From: an uncultured Bacteroidales bacterium | Lineage (GTDB): Bacteria > Bacteroidota > Bacteroidia > Bacteroidales > UBA932 | Assembly: GCA_934717185.1 (NCBI GenBank) | Contig: CAKUYQ010000047.1 | Location: 1-12,913, forward strand | DNA length: 12,913 nt | Direction: 5' to 3' | In this document: positions 7,301-12,913 of the stretch, one piece after another | Numbering within the stretch: position 1 is the first letter of the stretch | Layout: each line of letters starts with the position of its first letter | Program-made: the position numbers and the translations under genes | Notes under the pieces: generated by a model | Databases searched by the model: none | The model's input: only the letters and a program-made list of their open reading frames with translations | Told to the model about the DNA's origin: nothing

Positions 7301-7575
7301 ATAATTTCTGAATCTCCGCCATTTGATGCGGTAGAGGTTATATAGGTCATATTCTCAACACCATTAATAGACTCCTCCAATGGAACTATAACCGCCTTTT
7401 GTACAGTCTCTGCATTTGCACCGGGATAACTTGTCCAAACAGATACTGTAGGAGGTGCAATATCGGGATACTGCTCCACAGGAAGCGACATGGCAGCCAG
7501 ACCGCCAATCAACACTATGACCACAGAGATTACAATAGACAAAATGGGTCTGTCTATAAAGGTTCTTAAATTCAT
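4378..7575 (-). CDS. RND efflux pump inner-membrane transporter (HAE1 / AcrB-like)
   Basis: 1065 residues, full length for the HAE1 family, which exports hydrophobic and amphiphilic compounds by proton antiport. The start MNLRTFIDRPILSIVISVVI is the typical first transmembrane segment, followed by the porter domain, a central membrane bundle (about 335-500), the second porter half and the C-terminal bundle (about 870-1030). In the TM4 relay segment (GTVVDNAIIVVEA, 401-413) the first aspartate is kept (D405) but the second, equivalent to AcrB D408, is asparagine (N406, codon AAT at 6358-6360). The partner lysine K939 (LLAKTAIL) and RLRPILMT (969-976) are conserved. It lies 12 bp after the adaptor stop codon with GGAGA in between. 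The substrate cannot be read from sequence, and the Asn raises a question about coupling. Confidence 0.95.
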   Translation of the reverse strand: MNLRTFIDRPILSIVISVVIVLIGGLAAMSLPVEQYPDIAPPTVSVWTSYPGANAETVQKAVIVPLEESINGVENMTYITSTASNGGDSEIMVYFKQGTNADMAAVNVQNRVSAAMSLLPAEVVQIGVTTSKQQNSELKTVALYDPTNTYEAKFLSNYFKINVEPRLKRITGVGKVMHYGAAYAMRIWMDPAKMAQYKLIPSDITAVLARQNIEAATGSFGENHDNVYQYTMKYRGRLSTPEEFENLVVRSLANGDILRLKDVATVELGEVSYNFFNQVNGKPSTMFSIYQTAGTNAYAIIGEIDATLQELSKDLPKGLEFVTLSDTNRFLKASIKEVIVTLLVSILLVVLVVYLFLQDLKSTLIPTISIFVSIIGTFAFMAVAGFSINLLTLFALVLAIGTVVDNAIIVVEAVQSRFEAGYRSSYTATYDAMGGISSAIIVSTLIFMAVFIPVSMMGGTSGTFYAQFGLTMAAAVGLSAINALTLSPALCAWMLDSFVDENGNERKNFAAKFRKAYNICFDALLKRYKSGVMFFIKRPKFAWLILACGLVLLVVLIRITPTGFVPQEDMATAFVSMNTKPGTSMIENKKVMNRISAEMNKFPEVDYVGSVGGYSFSGAGPSMSLHFLTLSDWDKRKGEGHSADDIIGRIYEVASQIPDAEVFAMSPPMIPGYGMGNGFELYLQDKVGGDVEEFKNVCDRLVETLNARPEIEMAYSAFDTRFPQYWVDIDAAACERAGVSTAEVLETMSGYYGGGYASNFNRFSKLYRVMIQASPNDRVTAESLNKFYLRTAFGEMVPLSHFVKLTKTYGPQSLNRFNLYNAISINGTPAPGYSSGDVLKAVDEVAGEVLPRNYSYEFGGISREESASGNNIVIIFALCIVLVYLILCAMYESLVLPFTIILSVPCGLMGSFLFAQFFGLENNIYLQTGLIMLIGLLAKTAILITDFAGERRRSGMSIKQAAIGAAVHRLRPILMTALTMVFGMLPLMFASGVGANGNSALGTGAVGGMLVGTLVLLFLVPALWMFFQSIQERIKPIEFREADPAITGEIEKVAAIKHLKETEEK

Positions 7576-7587
7576 ATTCCGTTCTCC

Positions 7588-8691
7588 TTACTCTTTGATT
7601 GATATTTCAGCTCCATCCTGCACAATTCCTACCCCTTCCGATATTATTATATCGCCCTCTGCAAGCCCGCCATGTACAACATAGTTTATGCCGTCATTCT
7701 GTTTGTCAACTACTATTTCAGTTGCAGCTGCCTTTCCGTCTACAACCTTACAGACAAAAATTTTATCTTGAATCTCGTATGTGGCACTTTGCGGAATAAC
7801 GATCACATCCGTTTCGCTGCGAGGAAGGATCACATTTCCAATTCCTCCGCTGAAAAGCAGATGTTTTTCGTTGGGAAACACACACCTTATGGATGCAGTA
7901 CCTGTCTGCGGATTGATAATGCCGCTAATAGTCTCTATACGTCCTTTCTCTCCGTATAGAGTACCATCATTCAGGCGAAGCGCAATATTAGGCATGGATT
8001 TAATCATTTCATCCAGAGAGCCGTACTTGCGTATAAGGTTTCTAATATTGTTCTCTGTCATAGAGAAATAGACATACATCTGTTCTGTATCTGAAACAGT
8101 AGTCAGAGGATTAGGAATTGAGGGCCCTACCAAAGAGCCCGCACGGTATGGCAATGTTCCTACAACTCCGTTTACAGGGCTTTTCACCTCTGTATATGAC
8201 AAATCGTTCCTCGCATTTGTCTCCTGTGCCTTTGCCTGCTCCAACCCAGCCTTTGCTACTGCCAATGCATTCTTTGCTACTGAAAGGTCATATTCAGAAA
8301 CAACCTTTTCATTAAATAGAATCTGCTTGCTGTTGTAATCCAGTTGAGCTGTCTCCATCTGAGCTTCGGCAGCATGCACATTTGCTGTGGCTGTTTGTAA
8401 AGCAGCTTTATATGGGACCTGGTCTATAATAAAAAGCGTTTGCCCCTTTTTAACCCTTTCACCCTCTTTTACACAAAGTTTTGAGATGGTTCCCTGTACT
8501 TGAGGATATATTTCAACATCCTGGCGTCCCTCTATTGTAGCCGAATATGACTCCTCCAACTCAATGGAATTTTTACTTACATTAATCACAGGATACTGCT
8601 GCATAGTCTCCAGTCCGGCTTGTTCTCCGCCACATGCACTCATAAATGCAACACAGGTTATTAACCCGATAGTTTTAAATTTCATTATCAT
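7588..8691 (-). CDS. RND efflux periplasmic adaptor lipoprotein (membrane fusion protein)
   Basis: 367 residues. It links the inner-membrane pump to the outer-membrane channel. The signal peptide ends FMSAC (cysteine 20), predicting a lipid anchor. A barrel-sandwich/lipoyl half motif follows (VEIYPQVQGTISKLCVKEGE, 59-78), then an alpha-helical hairpin (about 95-165), the second lipoyl half (VKSPVNGVVGTLPYRAGSLV, 169-188), and beta-barrel and membrane-proximal domains including VSDTEQMYVYFSMTE (199-213). It is the first gene of the operon. Two in-frame starts (8691 and 8685) are possible; the second gives MKFKTIGLI, a slightly more usual signal-peptide start. The 5' leader of about 275 nt is built partly of the AT-rich/GCCAAA mosaic. 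Confidence 0.94.
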   Translation of the reverse strand: MIMKFKTIGLITCVAFMSACGGEQAGLETMQQYPVINVSKNSIELEESYSATIEGRQDVEIYPQVQGTISKLCVKEGERVKKGQTLFIIDQVPYKAALQTATANVHAAEAQMETAQLDYNSKQILFNEKVVSEYDLSVAKNALAVAKAGLEQAKAQETNARNDLSYTEVKSPVNGVVGTLPYRAGSLVGPSIPNPLTTVSDTEQMYVYFSMTENNIRNLIRKYGSLDEMIKSMPNIALRLNDGTLYGEKGRIETISGIINPQTGTASIRCVFPNEKHLLFSGGIGNVILPRSETDVIVIPQSATYEIQDKIFVCKVVDGKAAATEIVVDKQNDGINYVVHGGLAEGDIIISEGVGIVQDGAEISIKE

Positions 8692-8721
8692 TTAGTTATT
8701 AGCAATTTACAATAAATATTG

Positions 8722-8930
8722 AGCTTAAAGAAGTTAGTTTTTCACCTTTACTCTATAAACTATACACCTTCAACTATCAGCTTATATTTGGCATTTGCTT
8801 TAGCTTTCTATACTCTCTTTACCTTCTCTACCTTATAAAATAGTCAACGCCAAAGCTAAAGCTTTCTATAGACTATAAACTCAATCAAGGCCAAAGTCAA
8901 CGCCAACGCCAAAGATGTTAATAAGGGCTT
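8722..8930. repeat. Mosaic repeat region B in the efflux 5' leader
   Basis: Within the non-coding stretch 8692-9087. The same vocabulary occurs as in regions A and C: CTATAAACTATACACC, CTCTTTACCTTCT, and GCCAAA/GCCAAC hexamers (8890-8913). Hexamer words appear in both orientations (GCTTTAGC at 8797-8804, GCTAAAGC at 8855-8862) and could pair in RNA. If the promoter at 8976-8983 is correct, this lies in the pump operon's 5' UTR. No gene is visible. Confidence 0.65.
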
Positions 8931-8975
8931 ATGCGCAACTTTTCCTCACTATGGCATAATTTCTTTTTGCGGGTG

Positions 8976-8983
8976 CAAAATTA
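8976..8983 (-). promoter_or_regulatory. Likely efflux-operon promoter (-7 element)
   Basis: TAATTTTG on the minus strand matches the Bacteroidetes -7 consensus exactly. No good -33 element is present 19-21 bp upstream, which is typical of activator-dependent promoters. The predicted start is near 8970, leaving a ~275-nt leader to the adaptor ATG. Confidence 0.45.
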
Positions 8984-9006
8984 TCTCTATATATATTAAC
9001 TGAAGA

Positions 9007-9031
9007 TACCATAATTCGGTGCATTATGGTA
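9007..9031. promoter_or_regulatory. Palindromic operator candidate between efflux operon and araC-type gene
   Basis: TACCATAAT (9007-9015) and ATTATGGTA (9023-9031) form a perfect 9-bp inverted repeat with a 7-nt spacer. It lies roughly 36 to 60 bp upstream of the predicted efflux start and upstream of the chosen regulator ATG (9088), so it could serve both. A degenerate half-site, ATGGCATAAT, lies at 8951-8960. It is the obvious candidate for binding by the adjacent AraC-family protein, though AraC proteins often prefer direct repeats. Confidence 0.45.
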
Positions 9032-9087
9032 CTTTTTCGTACAACATAAGAGGATTATATCCAATTATAGCTACCTTCGCCTGTATT

Positions 9088-9930
9088 ATGGATAGAATAA
9101 AATATAAATATTGGGAATTAAATAACGGATGTGCATCGGGAAGTACCAATTTAAAAGAATGTATTGGAAAGTTAGTAGATGTAAACGGATATACGGTACT
9201 TTTATGTACAAACGGGTATGCCATAATTAATCTAAACTCCAAACGATACAGAATTTCCCGCGGCAATTTTATCGTTTTTCAATCGGATATGCCATTCATT
9301 CCTGAAAAAGTCTCTGCCGGTTTCAAAGCCAGATATGTCTCTGTTTCGTACACCATCTCAGATAACATATCTTATAAAATAGCATCGGAATTGTGGTCAA
9401 TAATGTATCACTCACCGGTGCTTTACACATATCCCGAATATTATAGACTTATATTTGAATGGTACAACCAAACTGACTGGATATTAGAACATTGCTGTAA
9501 TAATATTGAAGAGATGTTCCAGAATAGCCTGTTCAATTTGCTTATGGGGATAAATTACGAGATCAAAAGATTAGGTTTGAATGATGTAAGCACATACCCC
9601 AGAAGCAAAACTTGGAAATTTGTTGTAGATTTTTATGCTCTACTTAACCGTTACCACACAAAACATCACGATGTCAAATTCTATGCAGACAAGCTGAACA
9701 TTACCCCGGACTATTTATACAAACTTATATACAGAACAGATAAAATATCACCTAAAGAGATGATAGATAGACAGATAATAGTTACAATAAAAACGTATCT
9801 GCAAAGCACGGATCTGTCGGTGAAGAACATTGCATGCGAACTTAACTTTGATGACCCGTCATATATGTGCCGATTCTTCCGCCGTATGACAGGTTTTTCA
9901 CCAATTCAGTTCAGAGAAAACAGAAAGTAG
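9088..9930 (+). CDS. AraC-family transcriptional regulator, divergent from efflux operon
   Basis: 280 residues from the ATG at 9088. A GTG-started version (9019) would add 23 residues but begins inside the operator palindrome, so I reject it. The N-terminal half is cupin-like (VNGYTVLLCTNGYAIINLNS and the following YRISRGNFIVFQSD) and presumably senses a ligand. The last ~100 residues carry two helix-turn-helix motifs: KFYADKLNITPDYLYKLIY and VKNIACELNFDDPSYMCRFF, ending in the family signature RRMTGFSPIQFR. Divergent placement next to the RND operon suggests it is the operon's local regulator, most likely an activator given the pump promoter's missing -33 box. The inducing signal is unknown. 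A hairpin repeat follows 21 bp after the stop. Confidence 0.9.
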   Translation: MDRIKYKYWELNNGCASGSTNLKECIGKLVDVNGYTVLLCTNGYAIINLNSKRYRISRGNFIVFQSDMPFIPEKVSAGFKARYVSVSYTISDNISYKIASELWSIMYHSPVLYTYPEYYRLIFEWYNQTDWILEHCCNNIEEMFQNSLFNLLMGINYEIKRLGLNDVSTYPRSKTWKFVVDFYALLNRYHTKHHDVKFYADKLNITPDYLYKLIYRTDKISPKEMIDRQIIVTIKTYLQSTDLSVKNIACELNFDDPSYMCRFFRRMTGFSPIQFRENRK

Positions 9931-9943
9931 CACTTACAGATGT

Positions 9944-9995
9944 AACAAAAATTGTCGGGAAGCAAAGGGTATTATTCCTCTCCTCTTCCCGACAA
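9944..9995 (-). terminator. Probable intrinsic terminator for the PNPOx-fusion transcript
   Basis: On the minus strand the 11-bp stem is followed by TTTTTGTTA, a clear T-run. It would end the transcript of the zinc-ribbon/PNPOx gene about 500 nt downstream of its stop codon. The plus-strand side (AGTGTTCACTT) lacks a T-run. Confidence 0.55.
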
Positions 9996-10010
9996 AGTGT
10001 TCACTTATGT
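9952..10010. repeat. 59-bp hairpin repeat, copy 2
   Basis: Direct-orientation copy of 2568-2626, differing at two positions (TATTATT for TATTATA; TTATGT for TTACGT). The stem is TTGTCGGGAAG (9952-9962) with CTTCCCGACAA (9985-9995). It again sits immediately behind a plus-strand stop codon, here that of the AraC-family gene. Confidence 0.85.
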
Positions 10011-10466
10011 GCAATTCTCCTCGCTATGTAGTCAGCTTTAGCATTGGCCTTAGCTTTAGCCTATTAAGTTTATAGTTTATGGTTTATAGTTTAAAGTCAG
10101 TTAATTAGTTTACTGTTTTTAAGTTGATAGTTTCTTGCTCTAAGCTTTACTGCTATTAACTTAAAAACTGTCTATACATTATAAACTTTCAACTATTAAC
10201 TTTTATAATGCTGCCTATACACTATAAACTATACACTTTCAACTAAGCCAATGCTAACGCCAAAGCCAATGACATATTAGTTTATAGTTTATGGTTTATA
10301 GTTTAAAGTCAGTTAATTAGTTTACTGTTTTTAAGTTGATAGTTTCTTGCTCTAAGCTTTACTGCTATTAACTTAAAAACTGTCTATACACTATTAACTT
10401 TTATTTGGCTTTAGCTTAAATAAACCTTTGACAGCCAACGCTAATGCTAACGCCAAAGCCGGCAGG
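10011..10466. repeat. Mosaic repeat region C
   Basis: Non-coding gap between the convergent AraC-type and PNPOx-fusion genes. It holds a perfect 112-bp direct repeat (10067-10178 and 10279-10390, period 212). Between the copies is a version of the unit seen in region A (10171-10270). Degenerate hexamers occur as GCCAAN/GCTAAN (10247-10270, 10434-10460) and in the opposite orientation (10035-10061, 10405-10414), giving potential hairpins. I see no gene. It probably forms the long 3' UTR of the minus-strand PNPOx gene. Confidence 0.85.
10067..10390. repeat. Perfect 112-bp direct repeat pair
   Basis: 10067-10178 and 10279-10390 are identical over 112 bases by direct comparison, separated by 100 bp of the shared mosaic unit. 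Perfect identity in non-coding DNA implies recent duplication or active conversion. Confidence 0.9.
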
Positions 10467-11219
10467 CTACTCTATCACAAAACTGCGCGGATAGAAATCA
10501 CTGTAAAAACGGCCGACTGATGCCGTAAAACGCAGCACACAATAGTTAGGATCTGTAACCCCGCCCGGATAATACTGCGTATCACCGTCACGCCAGATCA
10601 TCTCCTTGTGCTTGGCGTCTGTAAGAACCTCCATTGTTCCCTTTAGCATAACCGCTCTAAAATTTTCTGCATCGCAAAAATAGATGCATGCCTTTGGATT
10701 TGCCCTGTATTGGGAAACGCTTACAGATGCCGTATTGGTTGTAAAATAGAACTCTTTTATACCGTTTCTTACACGAGGAGCCAACATAGCCTTTGTACAT
10801 GGAAAACCTTCAAAATCAACAGAAGAAATATACGCAACAGGCTGTGTATCTGCCAATTCGTCTATCAATTTCTTCACAGGAGCAACAGATGCATTAAGCT
10901 TGGCATTTGTTTCATTCGCCTCCTCAGCAGATATGGTAATCTCATTTCTCCAACGTTTTAAATGTGGAAAGTAAGCCTTCATATGCCCAACAACCTCCTC
11001 TTTTGACAATTGCGTACCGGCACCTTTATTGAACTCTGCCGTAAACTGTGCACAATGCTCAATCATCTCATCCATAGTGCATTCCTGCGTAAACTTTCCG
11101 TTTTGATAGCAATACTTGCAATAGTCATTGTTTACACTGCCATCTGCATTTGTTCCCTTCTCATTATCATTAAGCAGAGGCATACCGCAGCTCTGACAAA
11201 ATTTTTCATTTTCTTTCAT
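10467..11219 (-). CDS. Zinc-ribbon / pyridoxamine 5'-phosphate oxidase-like fusion protein
   Basis: 250 residues. The N-terminus is a putative zinc ribbon (CQSCGMPL at 8-15 and CKYCY at 34-38 supply four cysteines, with ADGSVNNDYC between) continuing to about residue 85 (KYCYQNGKFTQECTMDEMIE). From about 115 to the end is a split-barrel PNPOx-like, flavin-binding domain similar to general stress protein 26 (VAYISSVDFEGFPCTKAMLA, FYFTTNTASVSVSQYRANP, ending FYSDFYPRSFVIE). Such proteins probably bind FMN or another cofactor and act as soluble oxidoreductases; the substrate is unknown. Family members with this two-domain order exist in Bacteroidales as far as I recall. The gene has its own promoter and diverges from the LuxR-type gene. 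It appears intact. Confidence 0.88.
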   Translation of the reverse strand: MKENEKFCQSCGMPLLNDNEKGTNADGSVNNDYCKYCYQNGKFTQECTMDEMIEHCAQFTAEFNKGAGTQLSKEEVVGHMKAYFPHLKRWRNEITISAEEANETNAKLNASVAPVKKLIDELADTQPVAYISSVDFEGFPCTKAMLAPRVRNGIKEFYFTTNTASVSVSQYRANPKACIYFCDAENFRAVMLKGTMEVLTDAKHKEMIWRDGDTQYYPGGVTDPNYCVLRFTASVGRFYSDFYPRSFVIE

Positions 11220-11250
11220 ATATATCTCATAATTAATTGATTTGATATTA

Positions 11251-11280
11251 CAAAAGTAATAACAAGCTACAAGAAAACAA
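11251..11280 (-). promoter_or_regulatory. Promoter of the PNPOx-fusion gene
   Basis: On the minus strand TACTTTTG (11251-11258) matches TAnnTTTG, with TTG (11278-11280) 19 bp upstream. The predicted start is near 11245, giving a ~25-nt leader to the ATG at 11219. This is one of the best-formed promoters in the window. Confidence 0.55.
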
Positions 11281-11464
11281 TAATATTTAGTAATCTTAAA
11301 AAAAAACTTGGTAATCTTTAATTGTCTTTTCGGTCTATATTTCTTTTCTCAAAAATACTGCTAAATCTTTACCAACTTATTTTTTGACGCTTACTTAATT
11401 GTACGTGGCATAAAAAACACACAAAAGTGTACAAAACAAAAAAATGCAAGATGTTAAGTTTTTT

Positions 11465-11472
11465 TACTTTTG
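11465..11472 (+). promoter_or_regulatory. Promoter (-7 element) of the LuxR-type gene
   Basis: TACTTTTG matches TAnnTTTG and lies 28 bp before the ATG at 11501. No convincing -33 TTTG is seen 19-21 bp upstream. A small inverted repeat, TTGTAC (11399-11404) with GTACAA (11429-11434), lies further upstream and might be regulatory. Confidence 0.4.
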
Positions 11473-11500
11473 CAACTTGTGATTAAATGCTTAATAGAAT

Positions 11501-12259
11501 ATGATTACAAAAGATGATTTTTTTATAGAGGAAAACAAAATTTCTTTTATTCCCGGCAAGTACTACACCCCTATGAATATGTACGTGCAGTTTTTAGATG
11601 CGTTTGCCCGTAGTACCTATAAAAGCATCTATGTTATTGACTATTACAAGAAAAATTTTCTTTATGTTTCAAATAATCCTTTGTTTTTATGCGGATTGCA
11701 GCCAGAAGAGGTACGAGATATGGGGCTTGACTTTTATATAAATCATGTACCTGAAAGCAACTTGCCATTGCTTTTGGAGATCAACCGTGCCGGTTTTACG
11801 TTTATCAATAACATTCCGATTGAAAACAGATTGGAATATACACTCAGTTACGATTTCCAATTAAAGCAACCTAAAGGAAAAGTCATGCTCATAAATCATA
11901 AGATGACACCATTGCAGTTAACAGAAGATGGAAAGATCTGGCTAACACTCTGTACAGCATCATTGTCCTCCCATTCAAATATAGGAAATATAGAGGTGAA
12001 ACGAAATGGTTACCCTACACATTGGAAATACTGTTTAGAAAGGCACATTTGGATAGAATACACCGGTGTTAATTTAAAAGAGTGCGAAAAAGAGGTATTA
12101 TATCTCTCTGCTCAAGGCTATACCATGAACGAAATATCTTCACACATGTGCAAATCCATAGACACAGTAAAAGGCTACAAACGTCGCATATTCAACAAAT
12201 TAGGCACAGCAAGCATTACAGAAGCACTGAACATGACAATTAACGAGAAGATGATATAA
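11501..12259 (+). CDS. LuxR-type transcriptional regulator with PAS-like N-terminus
   Basis: 252 residues. The C-terminus is a GerE/LuxR helix-turn-helix (about 192-245: LKECEKEVLYLSAQGYTMNE and following, ISSHMCKSIDTVKGYKRRIF, NKLGTASITEAL). The N-terminal ~155 residues look like a PAS-type sensor (SIYVIDYYKKNFLYVSNNPL; a further strand-rich segment to LTLCTAS). There is no receiver domain or phosphorylation aspartate. Relatives of this architecture often sit beside C39-peptidase ABC exporter genes in Bacteroides; here the neighbouring exporter is a wreck (12301-12743, opposite strand), so the regulator may be orphaned or act elsewhere. It is intact, with a stop at 12257-12259. Confidence 0.85.
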   Translation: MITKDDFFIEENKISFIPGKYYTPMNMYVQFLDAFARSTYKSIYVIDYYKKNFLYVSNNPLFLCGLQPEEVRDMGLDFYINHVPESNLPLLLEINRAGFTFINNIPIENRLEYTLSYDFQLKQPKGKVMLINHKMTPLQLTEDGKIWLTLCTASLSSHSNIGNIEVKRNGYPTHWKYCLERHIWIEYTGVNLKECEKEVLYLSAQGYTMNEISSHMCKSIDTVKGYKRRIFNKLGTASITEALNMTINEKMI

Positions 12260-12300
12260 ACTTCAAAAAAGCAAAAATATCATTCAATATTATCTTCATG

Positions 12301-12570
12301 TTACTTAGCAGTTGCCCACATTAAAACACTTTGTTTTTCAAGCAAAATCTTACCAGGCACTATTATCGGTTTATTCAGTAAAATGCTTCCCGACAATTTA
12401 TCTATCGGGCTAAGTGCTGCCGAACACCGGGCACCTTGCTCTGAAAGTTCAACCACCTCCAAGATACTATCTATTTTAAACCTCTCCGGCAGCGGCAGCT
12501 CCAACCTCTCCGTATCCTCCAATTGGGAGTATTTCTCAGAGATAATATCGTCTGTTGTTTTTATCCTATT
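12301..12570 (-). pseudogene. Unidentified C-terminal fragment joined to the exporter remnant
   Basis: An open frame extends upstream to 12615, but only the part after the exporter remnant's own coding (about 12570 down to the TAA at 12301-12303) looks independent. It contains IKTTDDIISEKYSQLEDTER, ELPLPERFKIDSILEVVELS and, near the end, SPIDKLSGSILLNKPIIVPG. I do not recognise the family. It overlaps the exporter fragment in a different frame, so the two cannot be one intact protein. The codons for KLSGS include a 16-base match to the hairpin repeat. It is probably the C-terminal end of a second gene of the same locus brought next to the exporter start by deletion. Confidence 0.4.
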
Positions 12571-12743
12571 ATCAACTGTGTAAAGAAACGCCTGTACTTT
12601 ACCAAATACTTCCACAGGAATCCCAAACGGTTTCGCTCCTTTATTGCATCTCCATCCTTTTCATAAAACCCGGCTATCATTCCAAGACAGGCCGGGCCAC
12701 AATCCATGGCATCAGGCTGGCGAATAAAGGGAAATCTTGTCAT
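12561..12743 (-). pseudogene. Remnant of C39-peptidase ABC exporter (bacteriocin-type), internally deleted
   Basis: A 60-residue frame begins MTRFPFIRQPDAMDCGPACL, the diagnostic start of a C39 cysteine-peptidase domain (catalytic C15). After about residue 24 it jumps in frame to YEKDGDAIKERNRLGFLWKY and LVKYRRFFTQLIIG, which resembles the linker and beginning of the first transmembrane segment, normally some 120 residues further on. The catalytic His and Asp, all remaining membrane segments and the ATP-binding cassette are missing, and a stop follows. Intact relatives are ~700 residues, cleave double-glycine leader peptides and export them. An unrelated fragment follows on the same strand. 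Confidence 0.7.
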
Positions 12744-12821
12744 TATCGTTAATTTCTTTATAACAATTTATAGCTTAATGTTAACTTGTATTTTACATGG
12801 AGCATAATGCAACATCCAGAA

Positions 12822-12913
12822 CTATAATCTGTTCAGTTCATCACTTGCCTGCACTCCCTTATACTTGCTGTTTGTACTATTGAATCTGTACCTTATTGTT
12901 ACCGTAACTGAAC
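12822..12913 (-). CDS. C-terminal end of an outer-membrane beta-barrel protein (partial)
   Basis: The last 29 codons of a minus-strand gene that starts outside the window: SVTVTIRYRFNSTNSKYKGV, then QASDELNRL and TAG (12822-12824). The pattern YRFN...SKYKG...A...E.NRL is the usual C-terminus of Bacteroidetes outer-membrane beta-barrel family proteins (TonB-receptor-like fold without a channel partner). It lies 78 bp upstream of the exporter remnant in the same direction, suggesting an original operon. Its function cannot be judged from the tail alone. Confidence 0.6.
   Translation of the reverse strand, partial: SVTVTIRYRFNSTNSKYKGVQASDELNRL

Noticed and set aside
9019..9087. GTG start giving a 23-residue longer AraC-type protein
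   Set aside because: The GTG lies inside the operator palindrome, and the extra residues do not resemble the family; the ATG at 9088 gives a normal N-terminus.
10067..10390. CRISPR array
   Set aside because: Only two long (112-bp) copies, low-complexity AT-rich content, no regular short repeats with unique spacers and no cas genes.

Overview
The window looks like chromosomal DNA from a member of the Bacteroidales (Bacteroides-like). The evidence is Bacteroidetes-style promoters (TAnnTTTG -7 elements) in front of several genes, the protein families present (SNF2 helicase with a phospholipase-D-like N-terminus, zinc-ribbon/PNPOx fusion, C39-peptidase ABC exporter fragment, a carboxy-terminal outer-membrane beta-barrel tail), lipoprotein signal peptides on two efflux components, and moderate-to-low GC with AT-rich intergenic DNA. 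The species cannot be named from the sequence.

Layout. Positions 1-1060 hold debris of an accessory element: the first ~150 codons of an SNF2-type helicase (minus strand), broken near position 80. Upstream of it is a ~350-nt region with its own promoter, a possible 33-codon leader peptide, a ~220-nt extended imperfect hairpin and an intrinsic terminator; one arm of the hairpin and one arm of the terminator are mutually exclusive. A plus-strand ATPase carrying a C-terminal PD-(D/E)XK-like motif follows (1111-2553). The core of the window (3008-8691, minus strand) is a complete tripartite RND efflux operon: lipoprotein adaptor, then HAE1-type pump, then TolC/NodT-type outer-membrane lipoprotein. 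A divergent AraC-family regulator (start chosen at 9088) sits upstream, with a 9-bp-arm palindrome placed where an activator of the pump promoter would bind. A zinc-ribbon/PNPOx fusion protein (10467-11219, minus) and a divergent LuxR-type regulator (11501-12259, plus) come next. The right end contains remnants of a peptide-export locus: a C39 ABC exporter with a large internal deletion, an unidentified fragment joined to it, and the C-terminus of an outer-membrane beta-barrel protein that runs off the window.

Repeats. Both convergent gene junctions (2554-3007 and 9931-10466) are built alike: a 59-bp hairpin repeat just behind the plus-strand gene, then a mosaic of AT-rich words and degenerate GCCAAN hexamers reaching to the stop codon of the minus-strand gene. 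The hairpin is followed by a T-run when read on the minus strand, so it probably terminates the minus-strand transcripts and makes the mosaics 400-500-nt 3' untranslated regions. The two hairpin copies also bracket the efflux operon and its regulator as 57/59 direct repeats. A related mosaic occupies the pump operon's 5' leader.

The genes best understood together are the efflux operon and its AraC regulator. The observations most worth follow-up are the leader at 598-982, the repeat-built 3' UTRs, and an Asp-to-Asn change at one of the proton-relay positions of the pump.
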